Positions 23,181 through 33,173 of a stretch of DNA of 64,000 nt are shown one piece after another. The stretch lies in assembly GCA_022497145.1 (NCBI GenBank), contig MU385913.1:124001-188000 (forward strand), in the 5' to 3' direction. Origin of the DNA: Rostrohypoxylon terebratum. Its lineage: Eukaryota > Ascomycota > Sordariomycetes > Xylariales > Hypoxylaceae. The notes under the pieces were generated by a model. That model ran no database searches, was not told the DNA's origin, and worked only from the letters and a program-made list of their open reading frames with translations. A program made the translations under genes and the position numbers. Position 1 is the first letter of the stretch. Every line of letters begins with the position of its first letter.

Positions 23181-24689
23181 ATGTTCGTGAAATCTGCGCT
23201 CGTCGCCTTAGGCGGCGCGACCCTAGCGGCCGCTGTCACACCTCTCGAGGTTCAGGGTAGTCAGTTCGTTAACTCGAAGACCGGTGATGCATTCCAAATC
23301 GTCGGTATGGCTTATCAAATTGGTGGAAGTGCCGGTTACGACCCTAGCCATGGAAAGGATCCTCTATCCGACGGAGAGATCTGCAAGCGTGATGCCGCGC
23401 TCATGCAATCTTTGGGAGTGAACACTATCCGAGTCTACAACTTGGACCCTAACCTAAACCACGACGAGTGCGCCAGCATTTTCAATGCTGTAAGTTTTTA
23501 GCGTGGTGACAAATTGCGTTGTGCTTCTTTATATTAACTATGTATCCAGGCGGGCATGTACATGATCCTTGATGTCAACTCGCCCCTCGCTGGCGAGTCT
23601 CTAAACAGCGGTGCGCCTTGGGAATCGTACTATGCTGGTTACTTGAACCGAACCTTCGCTATTGTCGAGGCCTTCAAGTCTTACCCTAACACTCTAGGCT
23701 TCTTCTCCGGTAACGAAGTCATCAACGATGTCAAGACCGGTGCTACCGTTCCCCCTTATGTTCGTGCTGTCACCCGTGACCTCAAGAACTACATCAAGAA
23801 CCACGCCGACCGCGCTATTCCCGTTGGATACTCGGCCGCCGACGTCCGTGAAGTCCTCCAGGATACCTGGAACTACTTCCAGTGCTCCATCGACGGCGAA
23901 GCCGGCGACATGTCTCGCTCCGATATGTTTGCCTTGAACAGCTACTCGTGGTGCGGTGAAAGCACCTTCCAGGAGTCAGGATACGACCAGTTGGTTGCTA
24001 TGTTCAAGTCGACCTCTGTCCCTGTCTTCTACTCCGAGTTTGGTTGCAACACCCCTTCTCCCCGTGTTTTCACTGAGATCGGTACCATCTACGGTGATCA
24101 AATGACTGGAGTTTTCTCGGGTGGTGTCGTCTACGAATACGCCCAGGAAAAGAACAACTATGGTCTTGCTCAGTGCAACGACGACGGTACCGTTGAGCTT
24201 CTCGCTGACTTTGCCACTCTTCAAAACCAGTACAAGAAGATCGACTTCAGCAAGGTTCAAGCCGTCAAGGCCACCAATAACAAGGTTGCCGCCCCCGAGT
24301 GCAAGCCTAGCTTGATCAAGGAGAGCGGATTCGCCAACAACTTCACCCTCCCTGTTGTTCCCCCAGGAGCTCAGACCATCATCGACAATGGTGTCTCCCC
24401 TAAGCCCAGCGGCAAGATCGTCTCCATCAGCGACTACTCCGTCAGCCAATCAGTCAAGGATGCCAACGGCAAGGCTGTGACTGGCCTCGCTGTCAAGCCC
24501 CTTGCTGATGACGCCTCCAACACCCCCGGCACCACCAGCGAGAGCACTTCTTCGAGCTCATCCAACTCTTCTTCAACCTCCGGAAACGCCGCCCCCACAT
24601 TGGCACCTCAAGGCGCCGTCTCTGCCGCAGCCATGATTATCCCGGCGGTTGTCGCCCTCTGCTTCACCGCGGGCTTCACGCTGATCTAG
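23181..24689 (+). CDS. gel: GPI-anchored 1,3-beta-glucanosyltransferase (GH72, GEL/GAS)
   Basis: Two exons, 23181-23489 and 23550-24689 (482 aa). A signal peptide (about residues 1-19, ending in Ala residues) leads into the GH72 domain. The two catalytic glutamates are visible: Glu159 in GFFSGNEVIND (acid/base) and Glu266 in VFYSEFGCN (nucleophile). Paired cysteines are in place. After about residue 330 comes a linker, a Ser-rich stretch, and a hydrophobic C terminus typical of a GPI-anchor signal. There is no Cys-rich CBM43/X8 module, placing it with the GEL1/GAS1-like forms without that module. It would elongate and rearrange beta-1,3-glucan at the outer face of the plasma membrane during wall growth. 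Codon use is strongly biased to C-ending codons, suggesting high expression. Confidence 0.95.
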
Positions 24690-25710
24690 GCAATTGGTTG
24701 GATAGTCGTCTGAATAATGAAGTTTTGCCTTGTTTTTTTCCACTCTTAGAATAGAAGTGGGGTATGACCGTGCTTTTTTGATGTGTTGCTTTATTCCCCC
24801 TCTTGTAATTGTTTTTCGGACGTAGGCACAGGGATCGTTAGGGCTTCTTTGTATCTTAGGTTACATGTGCGCTTTTTGTGTGCAGTACATAAGAAGTCCA
24901 ATTTTGGTATCTTTTGACCACACTCTCATTCTTTGTACATACGCCACCTGGTGATCCCGAATGAGTTGAAGTGACAAGACCTATTCGAAAGAACCCCTGT
25001 GCCTGAGTTGAAAATAGCAGCAGGTGTTTTATTCTAGAATATAATGAAAATGAAACTAGACAGTTCAAAAATCAATCATTCGTGGTCCTCCAGGTGCCAG
25101 TGATTGGTTGTGTACTTTCTGGTACTTTCTGGTCGGTGAGCAATGGATATGCCATTGGCGGACTAATCTTGTAAGATTCCGTGATGCTATTCCCCCGATA
25201 GGTTGCCTCTTCTACATATTGATCTACAGCCTCGTTGGGTTGAAATTCTCAGCCCCTTAGTTTGTCAAGCAACACATGATTTATGAAAATTATGATTTGT
25301 ATATCCAATTGATTAAAGTTATTAGGTATGCTGTGTCAGCCCGGAACTTTCGAGTTTACTCCATTTCTCACTATAATGTCTTGATTACACCCCTTCACAG
25401 AGCCATTCTCACGTCCGGTACAATCATGCCTAGGGATTATGACTTGTTATGTAGATTCGGATTAAAGAGATGACTCCCGAGATCAACTTACATAAATCAG
25501 ATCGAGATCTGTGGGCGATGCGGAGGTGGGTAAGAATCACAGCACCAATCCAGCTCTGCCACGAGTTTGACTGGGCCTTGCTGGGCTTATTGCTCACAAC
25601 CATCAGGTATCTAAGTAGGTAATGAATACATATAAAGATGCAAAGCAATAGAAGATGGACGTCTTAGTCCTAGACGAAAATAGGTCAACTTGAGTCAGCA
25701 CCTATTTGCG
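24690..25710. other. Intergenic, 3' flank of GH72 gene
   Basis: The first 200 bases are T-rich 3' UTR-like sequence. The rest is AT-rich with no supported coding region. Confidence 0.5.
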
Positions 25711-26096
25711 ATGGCAACTATACAGACAATAGTCAATGAAGCAAGCGACATCATCACAATGGAGACAGTACATAATAAATATATGACAGAGTACATATGG
25801 GTCATGAATACCCTTTCTTATTGGATTGGTCAGAGCTTAACTGGAACAAAGGGATATGAGACAAACAACCCGTAAGTAGTATTTTTCAATAGTTCCTATT
25901 GGCCAGGTTCATTCCATAACTATTGTGCCGGCTTGAGGTAAGAATGCTGAGTATCCGAATTAGCTGCGCCATTTGCTAACACGCGTGTAGAAACCGTGAT
26001 TATGGGTCTCCAATGTGGAGCTGGTGGTCACATCTGAAGATAGCCTTCGAGAAGTATTCCATATCCGTTGACTCAGCATGGCAAACCGGACGATAG
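25711..26096 (+). CDS. Small two-exon protein, unknown
   Basis: Exons 25711-25871 and 25991-26096 give 88 aa. The donor is GTAAGT, the acceptor GTGTAG, and the frame closes at a TAG. The protein is rich in aromatic residues (EYIWVMNTLSYWIGQSL; GSPMWSWWSHLKIAFEKY) and has seven tryptophans or more in tryptophan/tyrosine-rich clusters, which is unusual for chance ORFs. There is no clear signal peptide. It might associate with a membrane surface. No family is recognised. It is the first of three small orphan genes on the same strand within 3.2 kb. Confidence 0.5.
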
Positions 26097-26357
26097 TATG
26101 AGTGTACGGACTCAATCACAACTGTGGCCCCAGCAATTCCGGACATGATCGGAGAAGGTGCCGGCTGGATAACGTGGAACAAAATGCCCAGAATCTTCAA
26201 AACTGTTCAACGTTATCCAGGACACGCGAAAAGTTCGCAATTTCATTCCACAAGATGAATCATAGCACTGCACACCCTGTGTTGCCAACTCTGCCAACTA
26301 TACAAAAGAAGCGCTCTAATAAGCAGACTCCTCGCCCTTGCGGCACCTTCTAGCAAC

Positions 26358-26887
26358 ATGCCCGCAAGACGTCGCGTTCGAGATCTCCTAGATGCGACTA
26401 GAGACCACATCTCCATCATGTCGGGGAGATACCGCATCTCATCCGCCGACTTCGATAAGTTCTATGAACTGTACCAAGAGGACACGTCTGCCAAAGGGTT
26501 ATATGAGTTTATAGTTGATCGTGCGTATTGACTGAAAGTCTTTAGAATATTCCTTGATCAGTACTGATATGTCTTTTCTTAGATCACATCACACATAGTA
26601 TAGCAGGCAGGCTTAATCTTAGACCGATCGATGTGCTTGCGGCTATGGTTTGCAAGACGGCAGATACTTGCCAGGAAGAGCTCGAAGCTGGTAAGTATGG
26701 TTTTTTCACGAATCGCTAGCTAAGGCGATAAAAAGTGTGACTAACTGTCTTCATAGAGAAGAAACTGTACCAGGCGGCTGCAGAGAGAGCCGCGGCAAGG
26801 GCGAAGAAAGCTAAGGGTGACGGAGGCCTAAATGCCGAAAAGAAAGGAAACTTAAAGAATGACAATGGGAGCAACGAGAAACGGTGA
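26358..26887 (+). CDS. Small three-exon basic protein, unknown
   Basis: Exons 26358-26520, 26583-26690 and 26757-26887 give 133 aa with one frame throughout; all three junctions use standard signals (GTGCGT/TTAG, GTAAGT/ATAG). The N-terminal two thirds look like a compact helical domain (DLLDATRDHISIMSGRYRIS, FDKFYELYQEDTSAKGLYEF, RPIDVLAAMVCKTADTCQEE). The C-terminal third is a highly charged Ala/Lys/Glu helix followed by a Lys/Asn-rich tail. No signal peptide or membrane segment is seen. The layout suggests a nuclear or nucleic-acid-associated protein, but no family is recognised. Confidence 0.6.
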
Positions 26888-28307
26888 CGGAATTTATGAG
26901 TTTTATGAGATTAGTATGTAGAGAAGGGCTTTGAAGGATAGGTACATTAGGATGGCAACATATACACCCAGGCTGTCCGGTCTTTTGGCAATAGACGATC
27001 TATGCCACAGTTTCTTCATTGGATATACGGGCCCAAAATGCCTTTCATCAACAACTATAAGGATTTGGTTGAATAAAACAAGAATCAGAAGGTTAAGTCG
27101 AGACACGGGACTTTATAAAGTCTAAAGGATAGTCATAGGGCCAGTTGGCGTAACAGATGAAGATACAATAGATACCCAGCTAGAATAAGTTTTTGCCGCA
27201 AAGAATACCTATATTTTGGTCTAGTTTTCAATAAATGTTTGAATATGCTCTTTAGATATCGGTTTCATTGTAATTGACAGCTGTGCGTTTCCATAAGACA
27301 TGACATGACGTGCTAGGTATTATCTAATACCAAGTTCTTGTTTTCTTACTTGTTGTTTCCATATTCTCTATTTTCATGTTCATGGCTAGTTCTTACTTAG
27401 TATTACACATTTATCTTGCATTGCTTTGCTTCTATTCGTCCTGACCATAGATATTTGGATCTTTATCAACCACCTAACTGACAGAAGACTTATGATCTCT
27501 AAATATCTGTTAACCGCCCTCGCACATTCTTGCTGTGAACTTCCTCTTCACGTGCTAAGAACCCCCTTACCCAGTCATTAACAATGATGTTATCCTCTCG
27601 TTAAAGCCTTTCTAAAACATCCATGTATTAATGCAATTAATAAACATGTTGTACTAGCACTCCGAACAGGCGAGCGTACATCATGTACAAGACTTAGTTT
27701 AGACACCTACCTTATGGCTTAACAGAGGATGTAGTTAACATGAGAAAGTCCTCACATCTTAGGTTCAACTGAGAGATAGCCTATGCCTATATCAGTTTTT
27801 GTTTTGACTTTTGGTAAAAGTAAGTACTCACTTCAGCAGCTTTAGCCAAATACCATTTTCAGATTAGCAGAACACTTGCCTACGACTAAGAATAAAAATC
27901 AACTCGCATATCAGTAGGCAAGAGCCGCTTTCTTAGAACGCCTAATGCTCTTTATAGACGCTGGTCACACAGTATGTAAATGCCCTTAGTAGTATGCGTT
28001 GGGCTTCCTCCTATACATTGACATGCGAATGACTCCTCTCAAAGGCAGATAATGCCTTCGTCGACCTCGAAACGTTTGCTTGACTTGATGTATAAGCAGG
28101 AGAGCGCGGGTCCTTCTCTTGTATACAGAAGGAGCATTATATAACACGCGGGTCTGTCTTGTGGGTAGATAGATATTTAATCATTGCTCTTCCAAAATTA
28201 CAAAAGCTACTACAACTATCCCATCTCCTTCCATACTCACTCTCTTCTCTATAAAAATCCACCACTGACATCTCCCACCAACCCTCAACCCACCATCGGT
28301 CATCAAG
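26888..28307. other. Intergenic, AT-rich
   Basis: About 1.4 kb with no supported gene. The final 150 bases are CT-rich and contain ACTCTCTTCTCT-like pyrimidine runs leading to the start at 28308, so they are probably that gene's promoter and leader. Confidence 0.5.
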
Positions 28308-28835
28308 ATGTCTGACCAGGAGAAGCCTAAGAAGGAGAAGTCGGGTCACCAGCAGACTGACTATGACCCCAATGTTCTCCGACAACTCGATGGATTTTTC
28401 AAGCTCCTAGGCGTCTCCAAGTACTTCGAGCCTGATATGAATCGTGAATGGCCTGCATTACGAGGTATGTAAATCTATTACGTCAAACTTCTACAGTTTC
28501 AATGGCATGTCATTCTGATAAACACTTACAGATAGCTTCTACTTTGCGATCGCAGCCGCCGCCAACAAGGATGTCAAAGATCTCATTGGCGACATGAGTA
28601 CTGAAGACATCGAACAAGGTCCTCGACGATTCTTTGATGCCCTTAGCGTCCATATGGCAGGATGTAAGCTCTAATAGTCACTAAGTATCAAGTTAGAAAT
28701 GAAAGTAACTAATGATATTCATCTATTCTAGTCACTGGACTGTACCACTCAAGCACCTACGACAGGGATCCGACCGAGGATGAATCCGACGACCAAGACT
28801 ATACGGGCCAGGAGGACGAGTCCGGCTCTGCCTAG
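28308..28835 (+). CDS. Small three-exon acidic protein, unknown
   Basis: Exons 28308-28464, 28532-28663 and 28732-28835 give 130 aa. The start ATG lies in ATCAAGATGTCT, a good fungal context. The N terminus is Lys-rich (EKPKKEKSGHQQTDYD). The middle is a predicted helical stretch (PNVLRQLDGFFKLLGVSKYF; FYFAIAAAANKDVKDLIGDM) and the C terminus is very acidic (DPTEDESDDQDYTGQEDES). No secretion signal is seen. The size and helical-then-charged plan resemble the neighbour at 26358-26887, although the charge of the tail is opposite. Family unknown. Confidence 0.6.
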
Positions 28836-29609
28836 GACCCCGAAACTTCGATGACAACCTTGCCGACTGTTTTGATTTAGCTGTGATTTGCTAAGATCAT
28901 AGAATCGCTCGCGGTACCTGTGCAACTGTTTGCCGGGGATTTGCTCGATTATTCCGAGTTCGGCCTAAATACACTGAGTTTTACTATTATATGAATCCCG
29001 TCGCCGTGAAGACTACGCATCGAACCAGTTGGATGAAATAACTTGGGGCATCCTTTCTGAGCCTAAGTTCTCTCATGTGTAGGATACTTGAACCTGATTG
29101 TTTTGGCGACATCATTTCTGGATGAGTGCGTGGAAATTCTGTTGATTCTATAGTAGTGGAGGGCAAATGACACTAATAGGCAGCGGTGATGGCTCCTCCA
29201 GTGGATGGGTAGGTATTATTAAGCATATTTGATCAGTACTGGAAACGTTTCTGCAAGCTTCAAATTCCTAGGAACAAGGAAAAAAGAAAAGACGACACTT
29301 CATATACCGTCCAAGACATCTGTTACCTGCTAAAATAGGGGTTTGTCGGATGGGTGGAGGTCACGTGAAGGCGCTTACCTTTCGTGTTGCCCCGCCAATT
29401 TCAGGAAGCCAGGAAGCCACACCCGAGGAATCTCCCACGTCATTCGACAATCGATTAGATTCCAGCCCCACAATTCCTTTGCAATTCATCTCAACTTCGA
29501 ACTTGTTCTCTTTCACTTTATTCTCCATTCTCATCTCAATAAGCATATTAATCAATTCTGATCTCCTAAATCAAGTTGCAATATCCATAGAAATAGAAAA
29601 AAGGATATC
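28836..29609. other. Intergenic upstream of Pol delta subunit 4
   Basis: No gene is supported. The stretch holds the promoter of the gene at 29610, including a TCACGTGA E-box at 29361-29368 and a T- and CT-rich leader from about 29460. Confidence 0.5.
29361..29368. promoter_or_regulatory. E-box palindrome TCACGTGA
   Basis: A perfect palindrome about 240 bp upstream of the Pol delta subunit 4 start. TCACGTGA is the preferred core of bHLH factors such as Cbf1. Similar cores occur upstream of the OAR1-like reductase and of the 99-aa gene in this window. Confidence 0.45.
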
Positions 29610-30297
29610 ATGCCTACTACGAGACGCTCTAGCGGAAATGTCCGCACCGGCGGGAGGCAATCGACGTTGTCCTTCAATCACCGAGTAACCAAGTCCGTGC
29701 CCAAGTCGACCAAGGACCTGGACTCGAAGCCGGCGAAGCAAAGTCCGTTGACGACACACGTCTCCTCGGTTAAGGTGGAGGAGCCGACTAGCGACGAGGA
29801 ACGGGAGATCAAGGACCAGTTCGAAGAGAAGCCAATCCAGGGCGAATTAGAGCAAGAACCTCAGGTCGCACAGCCGGGCCCGGTAGTGGAGCCAGAGAAA
29901 TCCGAAGCGGAGTTGCGCGCACAGAAGATCACCGATAGCCAGATCAATAAGTATTGGCAAGGGTTAGAGCGCGAGCGCAAGGCGAAGAGAGTCCACCAAG
30001 AAGAGTTGACCGTCGCGGAAAAGGTGTTGCGATACTGGGACGTAAGCTCGCAGTACGGGGTTAGTTTTTACCATCCTCCCCTCTCGTCATTATGATGGAC
30101 GAAACTCTAACTGATATCAATAGCCTTGCGTCGGGATGGATCGCCTGAGGCGGTGGAAGCGAGCCGAAAAGCTGGGTCTCAATCCCCCGTTAGAGGTCCT
30201 TGCCGTGCTACAGAAAGAAGACATGAAGGGTACCGGAGGCATTGAAAAAGCGCATATAGATGAGATCCTCAACTCGACTGCTGTTGGTGCGATCTAA
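29610..30297 (+). CDS. cdm1: DNA polymerase delta subunit 4 (Cdm1/POLD4)
   Basis: Two exons, 29610-30059 and 30124-30297 (207 aa). Near the N terminus, residues 17-22 read QSTLSF, a PCNA-interacting (PIP-box) motif in a basic context, as in POLD4/Cdm1. A long charged and Pro/Glu-rich linker follows. The conserved C-terminal domain begins around KVLRYWDVSSQYG and continues across the intron as PCVGMDRLRRWKRAEKLGL and NPPLEVLAVL, the diagnostic POLD4 block. The protein would be the small accessory subunit that stabilises replicative polymerase delta with PCNA. Saccharomyces lacks it, while fission yeast and filamentous fungi have it. The gene converges with the queuosine-salvage gene, with about 310 bp between stop codons. 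Confidence 0.92.
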
Positions 30298-30608
30298 GAT
30301 GAATTTCGCGAAATGAGAATTGACGTCTGACGAATGTATGTACGATATAGAGGGATGGCTGGATGCTTCTTTGCAATGTTCATGATGGCTTTTGCGCTGG
30401 CGTTGATGTTGGTGTTGGTGTTGGGGACAGTTGATATTTGCCTCGCTGGATTTGCCAAGACTCGCTTGCATTTGGCTAAAAATACTACGTGATTTCTATC
30501 CTTCCCCCCTATCTTCTGCAAACAGTCACCTGTGATCGTCTACCTACCTAGGTACCTACAAGGTCTATATACAGACCGATATTACTATCATCCGTCCATC
30601 TAAGCGAC

Positions 30609-31975
30609 TCAATACCAGATGCTTCTTGTCCGATGATGTGGCAAAGTCTCTTTTCCTTCAGCTTCTAGTTGCTTCATCGTGTCGTATAGGAAAAAGTCGA
30701 TGAGGATAGCATTGATATTGGCCTCCGGATGTTCGCGTTTGATTTCGCGCCTGAGTAGTTCCACACACCAAATGCTGCAGGCTATGGTGTTGTTAGCATT
30801 ACGAGAAAATGAGAATCGGAGCTGGAGGGATTGATATGTACTAACCTCTAAGCTGCAGTTCATAACTGCTTCCGCTTTCTATTATGTCCCCCTTTACCAT
30901 CATTGCCTGCAGCGGTGGGCTATAACCTATGCAGCCCAAAGTAGCTAGTATCTGTGGCACACGATAGTCGGCAAACATAGTAATCTTGTCGATATCCCGA
31001 AATTCTCCGTAGCTCTCGCCGTTGAAGCAGGCCCATATATCCGCCACCAGAATTTGGGCGCGCTTGAGGAAGCGAATGGGTTTGCGCCGGTTCTCAAACT
31101 TGAACTCGTCTCTAAAGCAATCGAAATCTCGGGCAAGCAGGTTCACTAGCCCGGCGGCTGATTTGTTGGCAGCTTCTATGCATTTTGTGAAGCTGCAGTT
31201 GTATTTCTGCAGGGAGCCGATGCGCGTTGGCGATGCGTTATCTCTAATTTACGAAGTCGTTTGGGTCAACCTACTTCATATAAAACCTTTCCTGCCTCCC
31301 TCAGACAAGAAAGTCGTGCTTCCAATAAAGGAATTTCTTCGTCGGTACACGATCTGAACACGTGCCTCAGGGACTCAAGGTTACACTCCTCCTCGTTCTG
31401 CCAGTAATGCGGATCGGTAATCGGGATATCTTAACACATAAATTAATCACGCCTCGTTCTCAAGAATACGAGGTGTTCGAGGTGTTGAAATCGAAGTGGA
31501 AACCATTAAAAAAACAGAGATGACAAGTCAGTTAAGGTGTTTGTTGCTAATACAATCACCTACCTTCTTCTTGTGCCCTCTGTAAAGCGGCGACTAAGCT
31601 CCAGTAGCCGGTCCAGGTCTTGTCTCGGTAGGACACAGCAAAGCGCTCGTCCTCCGGTCGCAAGGACCAAAATGAGAAATTGAGTAGGTCCATGGTAAAA
31701 ATGAAAGCGACGGTAGATTCGTCCTTGGTTTTTGGATGCAATTCATGCTCTGACCAACTCTCCGTCGAGTATTCTTTCCGCTTCATCTGTTCGTGAATCA
31801 AAGCTGCCGCGTTTTTAGTTGCTCTCATATTCAGGGCTACGTCGATCGAGTTGTCATAAACGTATTCGGCGCCCTCTAAGACACCCGTCTCGGGTTCTTC
31901 ATCTAGGTTCAGCTTCCCCTGAAAATGCTGCCTTAGGAGAGCGAGGAGCTCTGGATCTGCCTCATCATCCGACAT
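30609..31975 (-). CDS. qng1: Queuosine 5'-phosphate N-glycosylase/hydrolase (QNG1, DUF2419)
   Basis: Four exons: 31975-31564, 31429-31275, 31206-30846 and 30781-30609 (366 aa). Recognisable family blocks in order are LNFSFWSLRPEDERF, TGYWSLVAALQRA, ITDPHYW, RSCTDEEIPLLEAR, RAQILVADIWACFNG, ITMFADYRVPQILATLG, SIWCVELLRREI and NAILIDFFLYD, ending near HRTRSIWY. In other organisms this family releases queuine from queuosine 5'-phosphate so that the base can be salvaged for insertion into tRNA anticodons. The third intron was placed at GAA|GTAGGT...CTGCAG|AAA because this gives KVLYEKYNCSF, matching the ungapped family pattern; a 29-nt intron alternative was rejected. The length is close to the usual size. 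Confidence 0.93.
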
Positions 31976-33173
31976 TATAGCGAACACTAGGTCAGGTAAA
32001 GAATTTGTGTCTGAATAGGGATCGGTGGGGGCTGGAGTTGGTTGGTATTTGTGAATTTAAGAGTTGAAGCTAAATTGTTGATGTGTGAGACATTGTGGGG
32101 AACTGGGAACTGGGAACTGGGAGCTGGTAAAAGACTCGTGAAATAGAAGCCCAACTCCAATTTACCTTACATGAAATGCGATATCGACGGGTAGATGACT
32201 TATTTTAACAAAATTCAAAGGTGATATCTGTATCTTGTTTAGATGAAGGAGTAAATCTCATGCAGCTTGGAAAAATGAAAAATGTTTTACAGCTTGAAGA
32301 ATTATCGAATTGCCCAAGTATCAGGTATTCGTCAAGCTAAGGACTTTTTTTTTTTTAAAGGAGGTAGGGATCAATGGAGGAATCTCTGCGTTTTGGGAGA
32401 GTCTTTGGTATTGAATGCACGGACCATCCAATGATGTGCAGCTTACATCCTGACTTTGGAAATTAATGGGTACCTGAGATGTGTAGGCCAATAGCGCTAC
32501 TTCCCGTCAGCCCCATGAAAGCTACTAGGTAGGAACTGCGTACATATTGGATGTAGTGTACCTTCCTATGTATGTGCATTGTGCAGTGCACATGTGTCTA
32601 TGTATCATTGTATCTAGGTACCTACTACTAGTACTTAGATACTAGTACCTCGTACCCTGTACCCTGTACGAGAATGGGCTTGGAAGCACTCGAGCTCAAA
32701 AAGCTCCAGGGCTGCGTGCGACCTGCCGCCGTTGCAGTTGCTTGCCTGCTTGATTTCAGCGTTTCGCCAACCTTAAAACGTCACCCTACAAACTCCAGAT
32801 CCCGATTGCCCGATTGTGCGAGGTCATACATGCTACATTAGTAGTAGTATTCCTAGGTACCTAGCAAAAATAACAGGAGCGTCACAGTTCAAGGTTGCAA
32901 TTGAACCACTACAGCAACAGCAGAGCATTCCCCAAGGCTGGCAGCTGCCTTTGTTAATAACGACCATCCATCATCTCATCAACTTTTTTTCTTCGCGCGC
33001 ATCTTATCCTTCACTTCACTTTTCTTCTCTACTCATCTTCTCATAATTACTTATCTACATCTTAAGCGCCATTCCGACTTCCCATCTCATATTCCCTCTT
33101 TACTTATCCATTACATCATATGCATCGATCAAGAGGTCGCCCAGATAGCGACTTGGGTAATTAGCTGTTCACG
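31976..33173. other. Divergent promoter between QNG1 and UBA2
   Basis: About 1.2 kb separating the minus-strand QNG1 gene from the plus-strand UBA2 gene. It contains a GGGAACT tandem (about 32100-32126), clustered TACCTAGGTA/TAGTACCTA palindromic steps (32590-32660, 32850-32870) and a CT-rich leader next to UBA2. No coding sequence is supported. Confidence 0.55.

Noticed and set aside
23976..24449. 157-codon minus-strand open frame in the GH72 gene
   Set aside because: It lies antisense to strongly biased codons of a clear GH72 gene; C-ending codons on the plus strand create open antisense frames. No ATG context or domain supports it.
31242..31270. 29-nt intron in QNG1 (GTTGAC...GAG)
   Set aside because: It keeps the frame, but 29 nt is too short for a fungal spliceosomal intron and adds residues not expected from the family; the GTAGGT...CTGCAG intron gives the ungapped pattern.
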